A stretch of 64,000 nucleotides of DNA. Origin: Perkinsus olseni (lineage: Eukaryota > Perkinsozoa > Perkinsida > Perkinsidae). This document shows positions 12,201 through 22,794 of this stretch, in pieces. The notes below the pieces were generated by a model, which ran no database searches, was not told the DNA's origin, and saw only the letters and a list, made by a program, of their open reading frames with translations. The position numbers and the translations under genes are program-made. Every line of letters starts with the position of its first letter. Within the stretch, counting starts at the first letter, position 1. The DNA is taken from assembly GCA_013115135.1 (NCBI GenBank), contig JABANP010000027.1:62001-126000 (forward strand), in the 5' to 3' direction.

Positions 12201-14330
12201 ATTACCAGTGGTACCGGAGAGCCTGGCCCGCTGAATGCCACACTGCTCGCAGTTGACACAGGGCGCGAGCTCCATTCGGGAGCTGTAGCCTTTGATGTGA
12301 ACACAGGAGGCGCTGGAGGAGCCCTACAGGTGAACGATCGATGGAGGGAATGAGAGACTGAGGCAATCTCACCTCGGCAATGCTCCCCAAACGGCACTTG
12401 AAGAACGGACCTTCACCATCACAGTCGAGGTCATAGACCCCAGAGCAAGCCGAATCATCTGCACATTCGGCCGTTGCATGGGCCAACGAGGAGTAGCTGC
12501 CGTATCTAAGGCGGGGTGGCCTCGCGGCAGCTATGATGGTCCAGCCCGTGAGGCAATCAGAGGCGACCTAGAGACGTCTCTTACCGTGCCTCTGTTGGAC
12601 AGTACGATTCGGGCAGACTCGCAAAACTGACGTTGCCAGTGACGGGATCGACGCCGAGCTTGCGACCTACAACCACCGGCAGTCCTCCTGCAGGAAGACC
12701 GCTATCGGAGTTTACCAAGGTCTACTGCTTCAACGCTAGAGGCGTGGGACTTGACGTTCACACCGGTACCGCCGGAGCGTAGCTGTCCGTACCTGCAACG
12801 TATTTACGGAAAGTCGGTCAGTGAGGACGCTTACTCGTTCCGTGTACCCCAGCACTTGAGCTCCATAGTTGCCGTTATTGCGCAACCCCAGTTGTCCCGC
12901 AGAGACAGTTTCGGCAAGATCGACTTTCGTAAAGATTCGATGGGAACTAATCGCCAGATGGAAGCGTCGGGAGCCCGACCGGAAGGAGCATGCTAGTCGC
13001 GTCACCGAGCCAGCTACCTGCTGCCTGTCCGTTTGACTGAAGTAGGCGATTTCCCATTCCAGGGTTGGCAGTGTCTCCCCAGTCGATCCGCAAGTAAAAT
13101 CCCCATGGATGCTCCTCTGAGGAAGTGAACCCTAGCGAACAGCAAAATCGTAGCAGAATGGTGTTGAGAGAAGATCGTTCAGGCGGTTCTATGGTGTAAC
13201 GGTTAGCACTCCAGACTCTGAATCTGGCGATCTGGGTTCAAATCCCGGTAGAACCTTTTCGGTGGAAACGATCAGATTTTGTTCCTCGAGCATTCATAGA
13301 CTACGGTATGCTCCGCGAAGAGGAGCGAGCCCCTCTGGATATTCGTAAGGGCCCCAATACTCGAGGCTAGCGCTGACTGCGTGGTGAAGTAGAATGTTTC
13401 TCGTGACCCCTCCGGAAGGGCGACGTACGACGTAGACAGTCACTCACCCCGTAAGACAGTCGGGTTCCCATCGACCATGTGGATCGCCGCCCTCACTTCC
13501 TCCACTGGAATACCGAACGTAACGGCGAGCTTCACTTGCAGATCGGCAAGGCTGAGCATCAGAAGTATTTGCCCAATGGAATCGAGGGTAGAGGGACCTA
13601 CGATCGTTCGAGCTCTATTGGTTCTCGGCACCATTCCGGCTGGTATTGCTGTAGGACATCGATCTCGAGAACGGACGTTGTCTCGTACAATTTCCTGACA
13701 CCAGAAGTCTGCTGTCTTGCTCCTCCTTGCATGAGCTGCTTGGGACTCCGAGTCACGATTCGTGACTCACGAAGCGTGCGATACCATGCTATTCGTTATC
13801 GGACTCGAAATCCAAATCCACCAGATTTCGCTACAGTTGGCCGGGCGAAAGTTACACTCCAACGCGTTGAATTTGAGCCTTACTGCGGTCTCGTGCAGAT
13901 ATGGTTCACTTGCGCCATCCCGCTACCGCAGGTTTCCGTGCAGGAACCTCGCTCCGACACCGCGTAGGTGGCAGAGATATTCTCGTATGCGAGATCCCGA
14001 CACGAGTAGTATCTGTGATTAACGAGGTACATCGTAAGTGTGCCGGATCCACTCACGGCTCGGAATGTAGAACAGCCGCAGCTTATCAGAGCAGACTGTT
14101 TACCAGCAAACTAGCTACTCGTGAGCCATTCGTCTCGCGGTTTTTACGATAGCCCCCGCTCACCCGTCGAGCCATGCGTGCCTGGCAGATCCGCTTCTAG
14201 CTCTCGGGCTACACACCCCCGGCTTGCTGGGGTCTATATCCTCAGCGCTCACTGGGCTGGGCAGTAACCGCAGAGCAAATACAGCAAACAGCAGTATGAT
14301 CAGAGGACGTGACGAGGAACTATTCTGCTG
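6270..14330 (-). CDS. Giant type-I membrane protein with RCC1-like, PAN-like and EGF-like modules
   Basis: Probably one large gene of many short exons, predicted to be a cell-surface receptor or adhesin. In transcription order: a signal-peptide exon (about 14330-14215, hydrophobic LIILLFAVFALRLLPSPVSA then EDIDPSKPG); Cys-containing exons near 14080-13880; a helical segment near 13600-13440; RCC1-type blades (separate entry) mixed with two PAN/apple-like segments near 12490-12370 and 12170-12030; an exon around 9620-9290; EGF-like cysteine clusters near 9270-8500; further segments at 7960-7000; then a single membrane helix near 6610-6540 (LLPILACAVSGFVLVVAVG) followed by WLWKRGRAKR, a stop-transfer basic patch. 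After a splice comes a Ser/Pro-rich cytosolic tail (DPIVFARGSTVRSK) to about 6270. Joining all exons is inference, and two neighbouring genes remain possible. Confidence 0.5.
8480..9290 (-). other. EGF-like cysteine clusters within the membrane protein
   Basis: Minus-strand exons contain compact EGF-type motifs: GTCHYGQCVCYRGFEGSDC with C-x5-C-x-C-x8-C spacing near 9230-9180, GGSQVCVCDEGVIGANCE near 8955-8905, and NVTTCECDEDWTFRG near 8760-8715. The C-x-C-x(5-8)-C endings are the usual mark of EGF or tenascin-type repeats in extracellular proteins. Splicing breaks up the first half of each repeat, so I cannot count complete domains. Confidence 0.6.
9930..12960 (-). other. RCC1-like beta-propeller blades within the membrane protein
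   Basis: Seven minus-strand segments carry the RCC1/BNR signature (hydrophobic strand, G-x-x-x-C-A-L, then CWG-x-N-x-x-GQLG): DNWGCAITATMELKCWG near 12895-12850, GGLKCWGRSDD near 11150-11115, VTDCILTAGRQVQCWGSN near 10990-10930, MKCWGFNNYGQLGLGD near 10620-10570, FTCVLGTEGVLECAGY near 10430-10385, FICALHDEKQLSCAGSN near 10250-10195, and VTGRIFCWGDSGES near 9990-9950. Seven blades is the size of an RCC1 propeller. The first lies 1.7 kb from the rest, with PAN-like segments between, so there may be one interrupted propeller or two partial ones. The extracellular CWG form is common in secreted protist and bacterial proteins and is unrelated in role to nuclear Ran exchange. Confidence 0.65.
13185..13256 (+). 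tRNA. trnQ-CUG: tRNA-Gln(CTG)
   Basis: Complete 72-base cloverleaf. Acceptor GGTTCTA pairs with TAGAACC and the discriminator is T. The anticodon stem is CCAGA/TCTGG with loop CTCTGAA, anticodon CTG (Gln, CAG codons). The T arm is CTGGG-TTCAAAT-CCCGG. The A box (TGGTGTAACGG) and B box (GGTTCAAAT) are intact, and a T-run follows as Pol III terminator. There is no intron. It lies inside the span of the large minus-strand membrane-protein gene, on the opposite strand, in an apparent intron. Confidence 0.97.
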
Positions 14331-14510
14331 ATGAAAGAAGAACTGCGAGAGATGCTTCAAATCTCCTGCCCCCGCTTCGAGGAAAGGACCCCAATCCACC
14401 CAGAGTCTGCACCATTCGCCCGGACCTAATTGACAAGCCAACGAGTGGTGATGCCGAGAAGCATGACGTCAACTTGCGGCTGGCATGCGTAACATACAAC
14501 CCGTCCAACA

Positions 14511-14582
14511 GGTTTTATGGTGTAACGGTTAGCACTCTAGACTCTGAATCTAGCGATCTGGGTTCAAATCCCGGTAGAACCT
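14511..14582 (+). tRNA. trnQ-CUG: tRNA-Gln(CTG), second copy
   Basis: Nearly identical to the copy at 13185. The acceptor reads GGTTTTA/TAGAACC (one T-G wobble). The anticodon stem reads CTAGA/TCTAG, a compensated C-G to T-A change relative to the first copy. Anticodon loop CTCTGAA, D arm and T arm are unchanged. No T-run lies directly downstream; the first TTTT is about 45 bases away. The paired change argues that both copies are under structural selection. Confidence 0.95.
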
Positions 14583-15541
14583 TACGGCTCATGAGTTATG
14601 GGTACATCCTCAGTGTACCACTCTATTTTGGTATCTGCGGGAGCGACCACCTTTAAACGCGGATATTGATCAGGACCTGACATAATTCCCATGTGTTTGG
14701 CCCGTCCGCTGAATACTCGCAATGCTTTCTCATTTGTCCGACAAAAAATGAAAAATTCTGAAGACGACCTCTCAGCGAGCTCTGTGCATTGCATACCCGC
14801 AGCGCCAGTGTCCGTTCCAACCAAAGATATTCGGAAATATGTCCGTCACCCCTTTGAAGGCCGGTGTCCTCTCGCAGCCCGCCGTTTCTGTGACCACGCT
14901 GGTATTCTGTAAACTATCCGCAATCACGCCGTTTATTCACGGTGCAATTTAATGTCCGATGATGCCAATGTTGCACCCATCATCTCATTCTGCTCCAGAG
15001 GCGTGTCACACGCCACGATCCCCTAATGCACCGCTAATTCATCCGGCCGGTTAAAACGAGAGCGAGTCCAGCGGCCAAGGGCCCGCTTTACCGTTAGATA
15101 GATAAACTATTGTCACTGAGTAAGTAGCTTGCGAAGTAACCAGTAGCACCGACGCTACTGAGGATATGATCTCCTGCTCAACCGCTCCGATTCGGCTCGT
15201 ACCTTGTGACGTGTGGAAGATGTTGCACGAAAATTGCAGGAAAATCCAAAATGGGCCTTCCTGGAAATCTGCGCTGAGCAAAATCGATCAACCGATCGAT
15301 CGGCCCTCGTCAGAAGCAGGTACTGAGACCAACGTCTGAGGGGACTTGGTAATAAGGGTGTGGGGTTGCTTAGGGGACGTCTTTCTTGCTCTTATCACGT
15401 TCGACGCGAAGTGCGACGGGTGTCGTTATCATAGCTCTGTAAATTGCGTTAAATTTGGGGGCTTCTGTAGAAGGTTCCCTAGTGCCATCGAAGCCCGCTT
15501 CGATTTTGGTATCTCATTCACTGCATTGTTTATCAGGAACC
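14583..15541. other. Intergenic, no supported gene
   Basis: About 1 kb before the ubiquitin-L40 gene. Frames of 70-80 codons exist on both strands without recognisable content. There is a CGATCGATC-rich patch near 15285-15300. The ubiquitin-L40 promoter must lie here, but no element stands out. Confidence 0.5.
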
Positions 15542-16076
<535 letters not shown>

Positions 16077-16628
16077 GACCCTCATTGTCGTTGCCGACGT
16101 AGTCTAGGTGTTGCTGCTGCCTTCCTGAGTTGGCGGTGGCCACCACCCGGATGGCGCTGGTTCCTTGTGCCCGCTGGTTCTGAGGATACCTAACTTTCTT
16201 GTTGCGTTGTATTTCGGCAATGGGAGGCGATTTTGCCGGCGAAGGGTGCTCTTATATGGTAGAGAACTAAATCGAAGAATTTTGCGAATAAGACGTGTAA
16301 CTCTTGAAAACGATGTAAACTTCGTACTCCGAATCGCGGAGGTAAAATATCTCTAGAAATTTTTGGGAATATTTCGCAACACAGTCGAGAACACGACTTT
16401 CGATAATAGTCGGTTGTCTCCCATAAAAGGTGGATACATAGACATTGAGATATATTACCCATAGATCATCGGCTCGATGAAACTCTATCCATTTGTTTCG
16501 CTTTTCTATGGTGCCTACAACGTTGAACGGTTAAATAAACACCTTCGAACTTGAACACAACATGATGATTGGGTGCTAATGACAGCGTTACAAAAAGCAT
16601 CGGTATTTGAGGAGTATAAACCAACAGT
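16077..16628. other. Convergent intergenic region
   Basis: About 0.55 kb between the 3-prime ends of ubiquitin-L40 and the DeSI-family gene, A+T-richer than its surroundings. No coding segment, RNA gene or repeat recognised. Confidence 0.5.
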
Positions 16629-19238
16629 TCAGACACACATGTAGAAGCGTATGACCTTGACATGCTCCTGAGAAGTCTTGTCGAGCCTCCCAACAGCATC
16701 ATCATCGAGATCTAGGAAGTCAATCGACAGATCCTTGAGGAACTCTCTCAAGTGTGGCAACCACTCCAGACCAATCCGGGCAGCTTCCAAGCGCGCTGAT
16801 GTACAGCTGTTGTCGGAGTCGCTGAGAATGTCGCCGTATAAACTGAGAGTCTGAGGAGGGACAAGCTTCAGTCAAGGCTTACAATTCGATGCGTCGCCGA
16901 ATAAAACGTGCGAAAAATCCAGCATTTCTCCGATCGAGGGAGCTTCGAGTGCCTTAGCTTCAAGTGCAACGCCCTCAGGTAGACTAGCACCGATGTATCT
17001 CGTTTGAAGAAGGATTGGCAAAGGCTACTTCAACAAGTCCGGAATGTAGCGCTCAAACACGAGAGTCGGGCAAGACTAAGGTTCTCAGAGGGCCCCGATC
17101 AACTCGCGTTACACACCAAGACCAATCGACCGCATGGGGCTCAACCTCTTACCAGATCAGAGAGAACCTCCGAGCCCTCCATGGGAGTGTCCGCCTTCAA
17201 GGAGTGGAGAGTGTTGGCAGCAAATTCGTAGCAAAGCTTTCGTGCAGAGATGGGGACGCTATCGCCATTGATCGCCCATGAAACTGTAAGATACCAACCT
17301 CGTCGGTGACGAGCGCGGAGCACTGTCCTCACCTGCGTGCTGTGCAATCGATGCAAGCTCGGCGTCCAGTCGGTTAGTGGCATCACTAATGTTCATAACG
17401 GCAGTGAGGAGCATGGCACCTGTACGACGAGCGAAACTGTTCAGGGAATCGCCGACAGAAGACAAGAGAAGCCGTGCCCGGAACGTACGGACAGCATTGT
17501 CCATGTCCTCGAACGCATCAGCACTCTTCTTCAGCCAGGGTGCCAGATTGCTGGCCTTCTCCGCTCCGGGTATCTAGGCAGTCCAATTGTGATCAGGGCG
17601 CGTCTCCATTACAGTAGCCTCATCACTGTAAGCCAGTTCCTCACGAGTGCTCCTACGGCTAACACGTAGTTCGAGAAGGATCTTGGTTCGTACTGGGCCT
17701 GAAGGGGGCATCTCGAGGAGGCCGCGCGCCCGTATCAGACTCACTGTAGTATCGAGAATGACATTCATAGTGGCTGTGGACTCATCACTGATCGCGCCTT
17801 CCGTCACGGCATGGGTGATCGAGTCCACGTTACTAATTCCGAGCTTGCTGAGCTTGGCGACGGCCAACTTGAGCATGCGAGTGTCCTTGGGCAAACGGTG
17901 AGGGGTGAAATCAAGCTTAGCTGGTGCTGAAGGAAAACTCGTTATCAACTAGGAAATGATGTCGAAGTCCCACCTTCCGATTCTGCTTTCGCGGGCACAC
18001 TCGGAGCGGGTTTAGAACTACTAGTGCTGCTGTTTCCCGTAGATTGGGCGAGCTGTGGTGCGGCCGGTGCATCTGGGGTGAGCAGAAGAGTAGCTTAACA
18101 TAGTGTTGTTGCACGTGTGCTAACTACTTGGCAAATTTGATGTATGATTTTGCAAGGGGTTCAAACCGCCAATGTTGGTAGGGTTGATCTGAGGAGGCAA
18201 TCATAAGGAGCGCGTCCGAGCAGTGGCTAGCCTACCGACTGTCTCATCTGAGCTTCCATGTTCTCTATCATAGGTCGAAGCATGGCACCCATAGGTGAGG
18301 ACAGGGCCTCATTGGGAAGGTCGACGATATCTAACAACAATAGCTATCATACCAGATACGGCAGTGAACCTCCTCCGACGTACATGACGGCAGCCCCTGG
18401 CCGTCCAGTAAAAACCTGAACACACAGCCATGAGCATATCGTGAACTCCAGACGAGCTGCTTGACACACAAACAGCATCGCCGATCCATAGTGGACAGAG
18501 TGCAGCGTGTGTGGGGTTTGAACACAGGGCTGGAGGTACCTTACTTGGCGATATCATCGGCGAAATTGTTACAGTTGTTGTTGAGCAGACTGTAGGTTTC
18601 TGTGGTGTATCTAGAGAATGACTACAATAACAGGCACGCCTGAAGCCTCAACGATCCACCTGTTCCATATCGACTGTAGATAGGCATTTAGTTGATCTCT
18701 CGTCTTGTGGGTAAAACCTGAAGAAAAAAGTCGAAGAAAAGACTCCTCGTACCCGAGCGTCAGGCAAATCGTGCCGACGATCGTGAATTGTAACATAGGT
18801 CGACTCACCGAGGTCTATGGTCTGGTATGGCATGCCAGGCACGGCGGGAGGAGGGGATACACAAATACCTGAGGGAGGCTGCTTGATGAAGGGTGGTGGT
18901 GAAGGCACTACCTCCTCCATAGTAGTACTCCAATCCGAACACTACCACTCCTGTGTGCCAGATACCCTAAAAAGATACATGCTTACGGAACATGTTTAGA
19001 GCCAGGGTCGACCTAGGATACTCTCTCGTGATCTTCATTCGAGCTAATCCCTTCCGCATAGAGCCAGTGAGTGCCACAGCACAGTCTACTGGAGCCCTCT
19101 ACGCTTGCGAAATATCGCCAGTGGTGAACCTCTCACCTCAATCTGCTTTCCCAGAATCATGGGGCTCATCTGTCGGGCCATGCCTTGGGAGAGATCGTAG
19201 AGATGAGCTTGGACCTTAACGCCGCTAGTGGAGGCCAT
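16629..19238 (-). CDS. DeSI/PPPDE-family cysteine isopeptidase with helical C-terminal extension
   Basis: PPPDE proteins (DESI1 type) are papain-like thiol peptidases that remove SUMO or ubiquitin. Exon 1 (ATG at 19238) reads KVQAHLYDLSQGMARQMS then PMILGKQIE, as in DESI1. The next exon reads GIWHTGVVVFGLEYYYGGG with the catalytic His. Then come GICVSPPPAVPGMPY and IDLGES, RDQLNAYLQSIWNR, and YSLLNNNCNNFADDIAK with the catalytic Cys in NNNC. IVDLPNEALSSPMGAMLRP matches the DESI1 tail. Both catalytic residues are present. Beyond about 18.2 kb lies a helical extension: LPKDTRMLKLAVAKLSKL, AVRTFRARLLLSSVGDSL, ISARKLCYEFAANTLHSL and LEWLPHLREFLKDLS, with stop at 16629-16631. The extension resembles PUL-type armadillo helices, which bind Cdc48 and accompany PPPDE in some eukaryotes; that part is tentative. 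Confidence 0.88.
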
Positions 19239-20858
19239 TTACAGTGAAAGCTGATAATAACTACGAAAGCAACTGCGTCTCGATGGCGATCAAATCCAAG
19301 CTATTTCGCAACTACATCTTAGGAAGTCTCAGAAAATCACTACAGAAGAAGATGCGGTAGCTAAAATTTTCTGACAACCCGATCGTTGCAGAAATGGACC
19401 AACGCCCGAAGATCACGGTATACAATAGCCGCTTCACGGCTCATCCCATATCGCCAGAATGGTGAGTGGAAAGCCATGAGACAACGACCGCCAGCGGAGC
19501 CACATCCGACTTCTAGAATCTTGCTAGTGCGAAATGCGCTCCCGGGGGGCGATTCCGAGCCTAGTTAGTTTACGATACCAATCCATCTTCAAATCATATA
19601 TCGAATCGGAGTCCGATTATCGGACGAACCCATCCGAGCCGCGAATCGATCTTGAGAGTAGAGAAACAAGTGATTTGCTCTCGACCAGCCGGTGGTTGAT
19701 GGTTGGAATTTGAGCATCTTATACGCACCCCTGGATCACATCGACTGGCTTGTATCACGATCCTTTGTCCTTCTGGAGATCAAGGCTACAGGAGATATCC
19801 TACACTGCTACCCGTCACTAGTGGCATGGCTCTCCATACTCTCCATTTAGCCGCTGAAGCGCGCTGCTGCACGACCCCACCCCGCGATGGTTGCGATATC
19901 TCCGTACTGTAACACGACAAGCTGCGGATCTCCCAAGCTTCTCTCTACTAGATGGTACGGAGCAATGACGATGTTACATATTAACAGATCAGTATAGACA
20001 AGGGTAAACGTCAAGTTAGTCAGCTCGTTGCCAGCAGAGCACCCCGTACACGAGTCCTCATCATACCAACTTTTCCCGATATTACCAAGGCGATGAGATC
20101 CGCCGACAGAGTGCTCCCGCCGCCTTTACTGTGCAAAAAAAATGTAATGGGGAACCGCGTGACAAGCAGCTTCAATCCAGTGGCACAAATCCATCCAACC
20201 GCGTCACTCGCCAAAAAATACACCGCGAAGTCGGATGGATCTACCAGCGGTACTTGGCGACAAGCCTAATGGCCACGTAGTGCGCCGTCATGATGTTGCC
20301 CCTATAGACCGAGGCCCAATCTTCCCGTTTGTTCTCCATCGCGTAACGCAACGTACTGCGCTTGATTTGCACACCATGGTTGTAGATAGCTGTAGTAAGA
20401 CAGACTCCAGCTGTGAGTATGCTACCTAACACCCATGCACTACAGGAGCTGTGCTCTAGACCCACACAGACTTCGAATTTCTCGGGGCTGTCTACGTCGG
20501 AACTAACAGAAATAATCCGTTGATATTCTTTCCTACGCACGGGGACTTCCGAATAATGCGGTTAGGTGGAGCGAAAATACAAGAAAAATCTCGATAGGCA
20601 AGCTAAGTCCTCTGGGTTGCCGGGAAATCCTGCTGTCATTCGGGGATATTTTCATTCAAAAAATAGGTTGCTTGACGTAGGCGCGTTAACCACGTGGCTC
20701 CCGTCCGCTCCCCAACCCCCCAACCCAGTACTACCGGCCGTTCGATACCGCCCCTTCCTGCATGCAAATACGGACAACCCGAGCGTGCTTATACCTGCCA
20801 GAGTAGCCATGGTAGTACTGCCACGTCTCGGCTGTCATCAGCATGGTTACCCGCCACG
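19239..20858. other. Intergenic, no supported gene
   Basis: 1.6 kb with only scattered short frames. A small inverted repeat, GTCCGATTATCGGAC (7-bp arms, 1-base spacer), lies near 19610. A minus-strand frame at 20020-20223 is hydrophobic but isolated. I can assign nothing here. Confidence 0.4.
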
Positions 20859-21002
20859 ATGGAAGTTGAAGGAGCGGCGACCATCCACATTGCATGGCTG
20901 ATAGGCGGTGGCATGTCCGGCCTTATCACTGGATGGGCTTTCTTGTACCTGCAGGAGATGCTTCTATTCAACACCCAGCAAGGCGGCACCCTTACTGTAT
21001 AA
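20859..21002 (+). CDS. Possible small single-span membrane protein or exon
   Basis: Short plus-strand frame from ATG 20859 (MEVEGAATIHIAW) containing one convincing membrane helix, WLIGGGMSGLITGWAFLYLQ, then EMLLFNTQQGGTLTV and a stop that coincides with a possible GTATAA donor. Composition looks coding, but there is no family match and no confirmed neighbour exon. It could be the first exon of the gene whose last exon is at 22000-22172, which would place the minus-strand membrane gene inside its intron. Confidence 0.3.
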   Translation: MEVEGAATIHIAWLIGGGMSGLITGWAFLYLQEMLLFNTQQGGTLTV

Positions 21003-21189
21003 TAGCCGCAGCGGTGCGCCGATCGATACGGACGCTGGGGAGACCAGTAAAGGCTGTTGGGAGCTCTCGGCTTGTCCCTGCCTTCGGCACCACCTGCACT
21101 CCTCTGGCGGAAGCTTCACCATTTCGCTGATGGTTGGTCGACAACCAATGAGGTACCGGCACCTGGAGGGCTGTCCAGTATGACTGGCC

Positions 21190-21927
21190 ACGTGCAAACC
21201 CGCATCTGCTACTACCCGGTCCCGAATGTTTTCCACTGGGTTGGGTAGGAGGTGTCTTTGGACCGCTAGTGGAAGATGGTGGGCTAAGCCGGGCTGCAGC
21301 ATTTGCTCGACGAACCCCTGAAAGGGAGATTATGAAGGGGGCCCTAACGACCTCACACTCACATCATCCATCTGCTCCAGGATCTGCCGAGTGGTCTTCT
21401 CAGAGAGCCCTTTGAAGCCGGCCAGGAGGAAAAGCCGAGACCACAACCTGAGGGGTCCCTTTGACGCAACCACTACCAGGTAAAGATGCGCACCTGGAGA
21501 GCCGGGCAATGGTATTTTGGTCGAAGAAAATATCAAAGACACTCGTATGCAGCAGTAGGCGCTGGATGCGTGGCGGCAGGTACTCCAGCAGGCCGTGCTG
21601 ACGGACCTGTCGGGAAACGATGGCGACCAGAGGGTTCAAGGGCAGGTGTTACCTTGCAGTAGAACCCGAGGCCCACCAGCAAGGTTCCAACAAGGATTGC
21701 TATCAAGTGCGGGCACTGATTGAGCACCTGAACGGATGGCCATGGGGTTGAACCCGGATCCCTCTTACGATAGTCGCACCCTCACACCACTAGACCACGA
21801 GCTTCCGAATAAACCGGGCTGACAACACCTCACCCCTACCTACCTGTATCGTGAGGCCTGCCAGGCCCACTACAAGAATACAAAACCCGACCCATACGAC
21901 AAGGGTCCAATCATCCACGTTGACCAT
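21190..21927 (-). CDS. Two-span membrane protein of unknown family
   Basis: Unrecognised. Exon 1 (21927-21844) reads MVNVDDWTLVVWVGFC then ILVVGLAGLTIQ, a first membrane helix, ending at GTAGGT. A 116-base intron (21843-21728) holds a tRNA-like sequence. Exon 2 starts VLNQCPHLIAILVG then TLLVGLGFYCK, a second helix, with donor GTAACA. Later segments read LLEYLPPRIQRLLLHTS, FDIFFDQNTIARLSR, LWSRLFLLAGFKGLS, EKTTRQILEQMDDVS and GFVEQMLQPGLAHHL. Two N-terminal spans followed by amphipathic cytosolic helices suggest an organelle membrane protein. The C-terminal end is not fixed. Confidence 0.5.
21733..21807 (-). other. tRNA-like sequence inside an intron
   Basis: On the minus strand this 75-base block has a good Pol III A box (TGGTCTAGTGG) and B box (GGTTCAACCCC) at tRNA spacing, and the first and last four bases (CGGA/TCCG) pair. 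The anticodon arm (around GCGACTATCG) and D stem do not fold well, so I cannot name an anticodon. It fills most of the 116-base first intron of the membrane-protein gene, on the same strand. It may be a decayed tRNA or tRNA-derived SINE remnant. Confidence 0.45.
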
Positions 21928-21999
21928 AGGCAAGGGCTGGCGAGTTGTAGAGAGTACAACGCTGTTAGGCGACGAATTTGGTCTCTTCGCCGCAACCAG

Positions 22000-22172
22000 C
22001 GTCCGGGGTCGGTCTGCCGTACGATCAGTACCTTCAACAGCCGGATGACACTAAAGCTGGACGCTACCGGGCTATTGTACCACGCACTATGAAGATTCCG
22101 GGCCACATTGGGCCTGAGCGGCGTCGTTACTACCTGCGGTGGTGGCATCCTGATGACCCAAGATTCCTCTGA
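22000..22172 (+). CDS. Last exon of an unrecognised plus-strand gene
   Basis: After a plausible acceptor (CGCAACCAG, ending 21999) the frame reads LPYDQYLQQPDDTKAG, RYRAIVPRTMKIPGHI and GPERRRYYLRWWHPDD, ending PRFL and TGA at 22170-22172. The Arg/Tyr/Trp-rich, compact C-terminus looks like a mitochondrial ribosomal or respiratory-complex subunit, but I cannot name one. The upstream exons are not found with confidence. Confidence 0.4.
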
Positions 22173-22794
22173 TCCTTAGTGGCAATCGAGCCAACGGTTG
22201 GATGACGTATTTTCGTAGTGATATGCCTTCTTCTGCTTGGGCCGTCATTATTATTACCAACGACTCAACTGACGGCCTGCAGGCGTTCAAAGTACAGAAA
22301 CACTGGAGTACCATTAGTGAAGAATGAGGACCACGATGAATCGCACCGATCGGACCGATTGCGACGATTGGGTACGATACCGATTGAATCGGTATCGTAC
22401 CCCGGTTAGACGACAGCCCAACAGAAGATCGGTCGACTTGCTGCAACTGCTACGTCAAGGTTTACCAAATGGGTGTGCAAGATCCCAGGTTCAATCCCCG
22501 CAAGCGCCATTTTTCTGCGTCATGCCATCGCTCTCTTTGCGGTCCACTACGTTCCGCAGGAAGTGAAGCATTCCCTGCCTATAAGTGAGCTGCGTGGCGA
22601 AAACCCTCTTCGCGGAGCGCAGGGCTTCCACTTGTGAATTTTTGCTGCAGCATACCGTCGCGCCATCTTTCACAGCAAATCTGAACTCGGTTGTCAGAGC
22701 GTCAGAAAGTTCCCTTCGTCTGATGGACTGTAGTTGACCTCAAGATACCCCGTCCAACCGCAGTTTCGTGCTTGTAGTTATTCGCCTCACCACA
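22173..22794. other. Upstream region of the PB1-ZZ genes
   Basis: Non-coding apart from the palindrome listed separately. A tRNA-3-prime-like stretch near 22490-22515 (AGGTTCAATCCCCGC, then GCGCCA and TTTTT) has a B box and T-run but no matching 5-prime half, so it is not called as a tRNA. Confidence 0.5.
22370..22402. repeat. Perfect palindrome, 16-bp arms with a 1-base spacer
   Basis: GGGTACGATACCGATT is followed by one G and then its exact reverse complement AATCGGTATCGTACCC. It sits in a non-coding stretch rich in CGATCGG-like words (22345-22402), about 400 bases upstream of the first PB1-ZZ gene. No gene or Pol III signal is associated. Confidence 0.9.
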
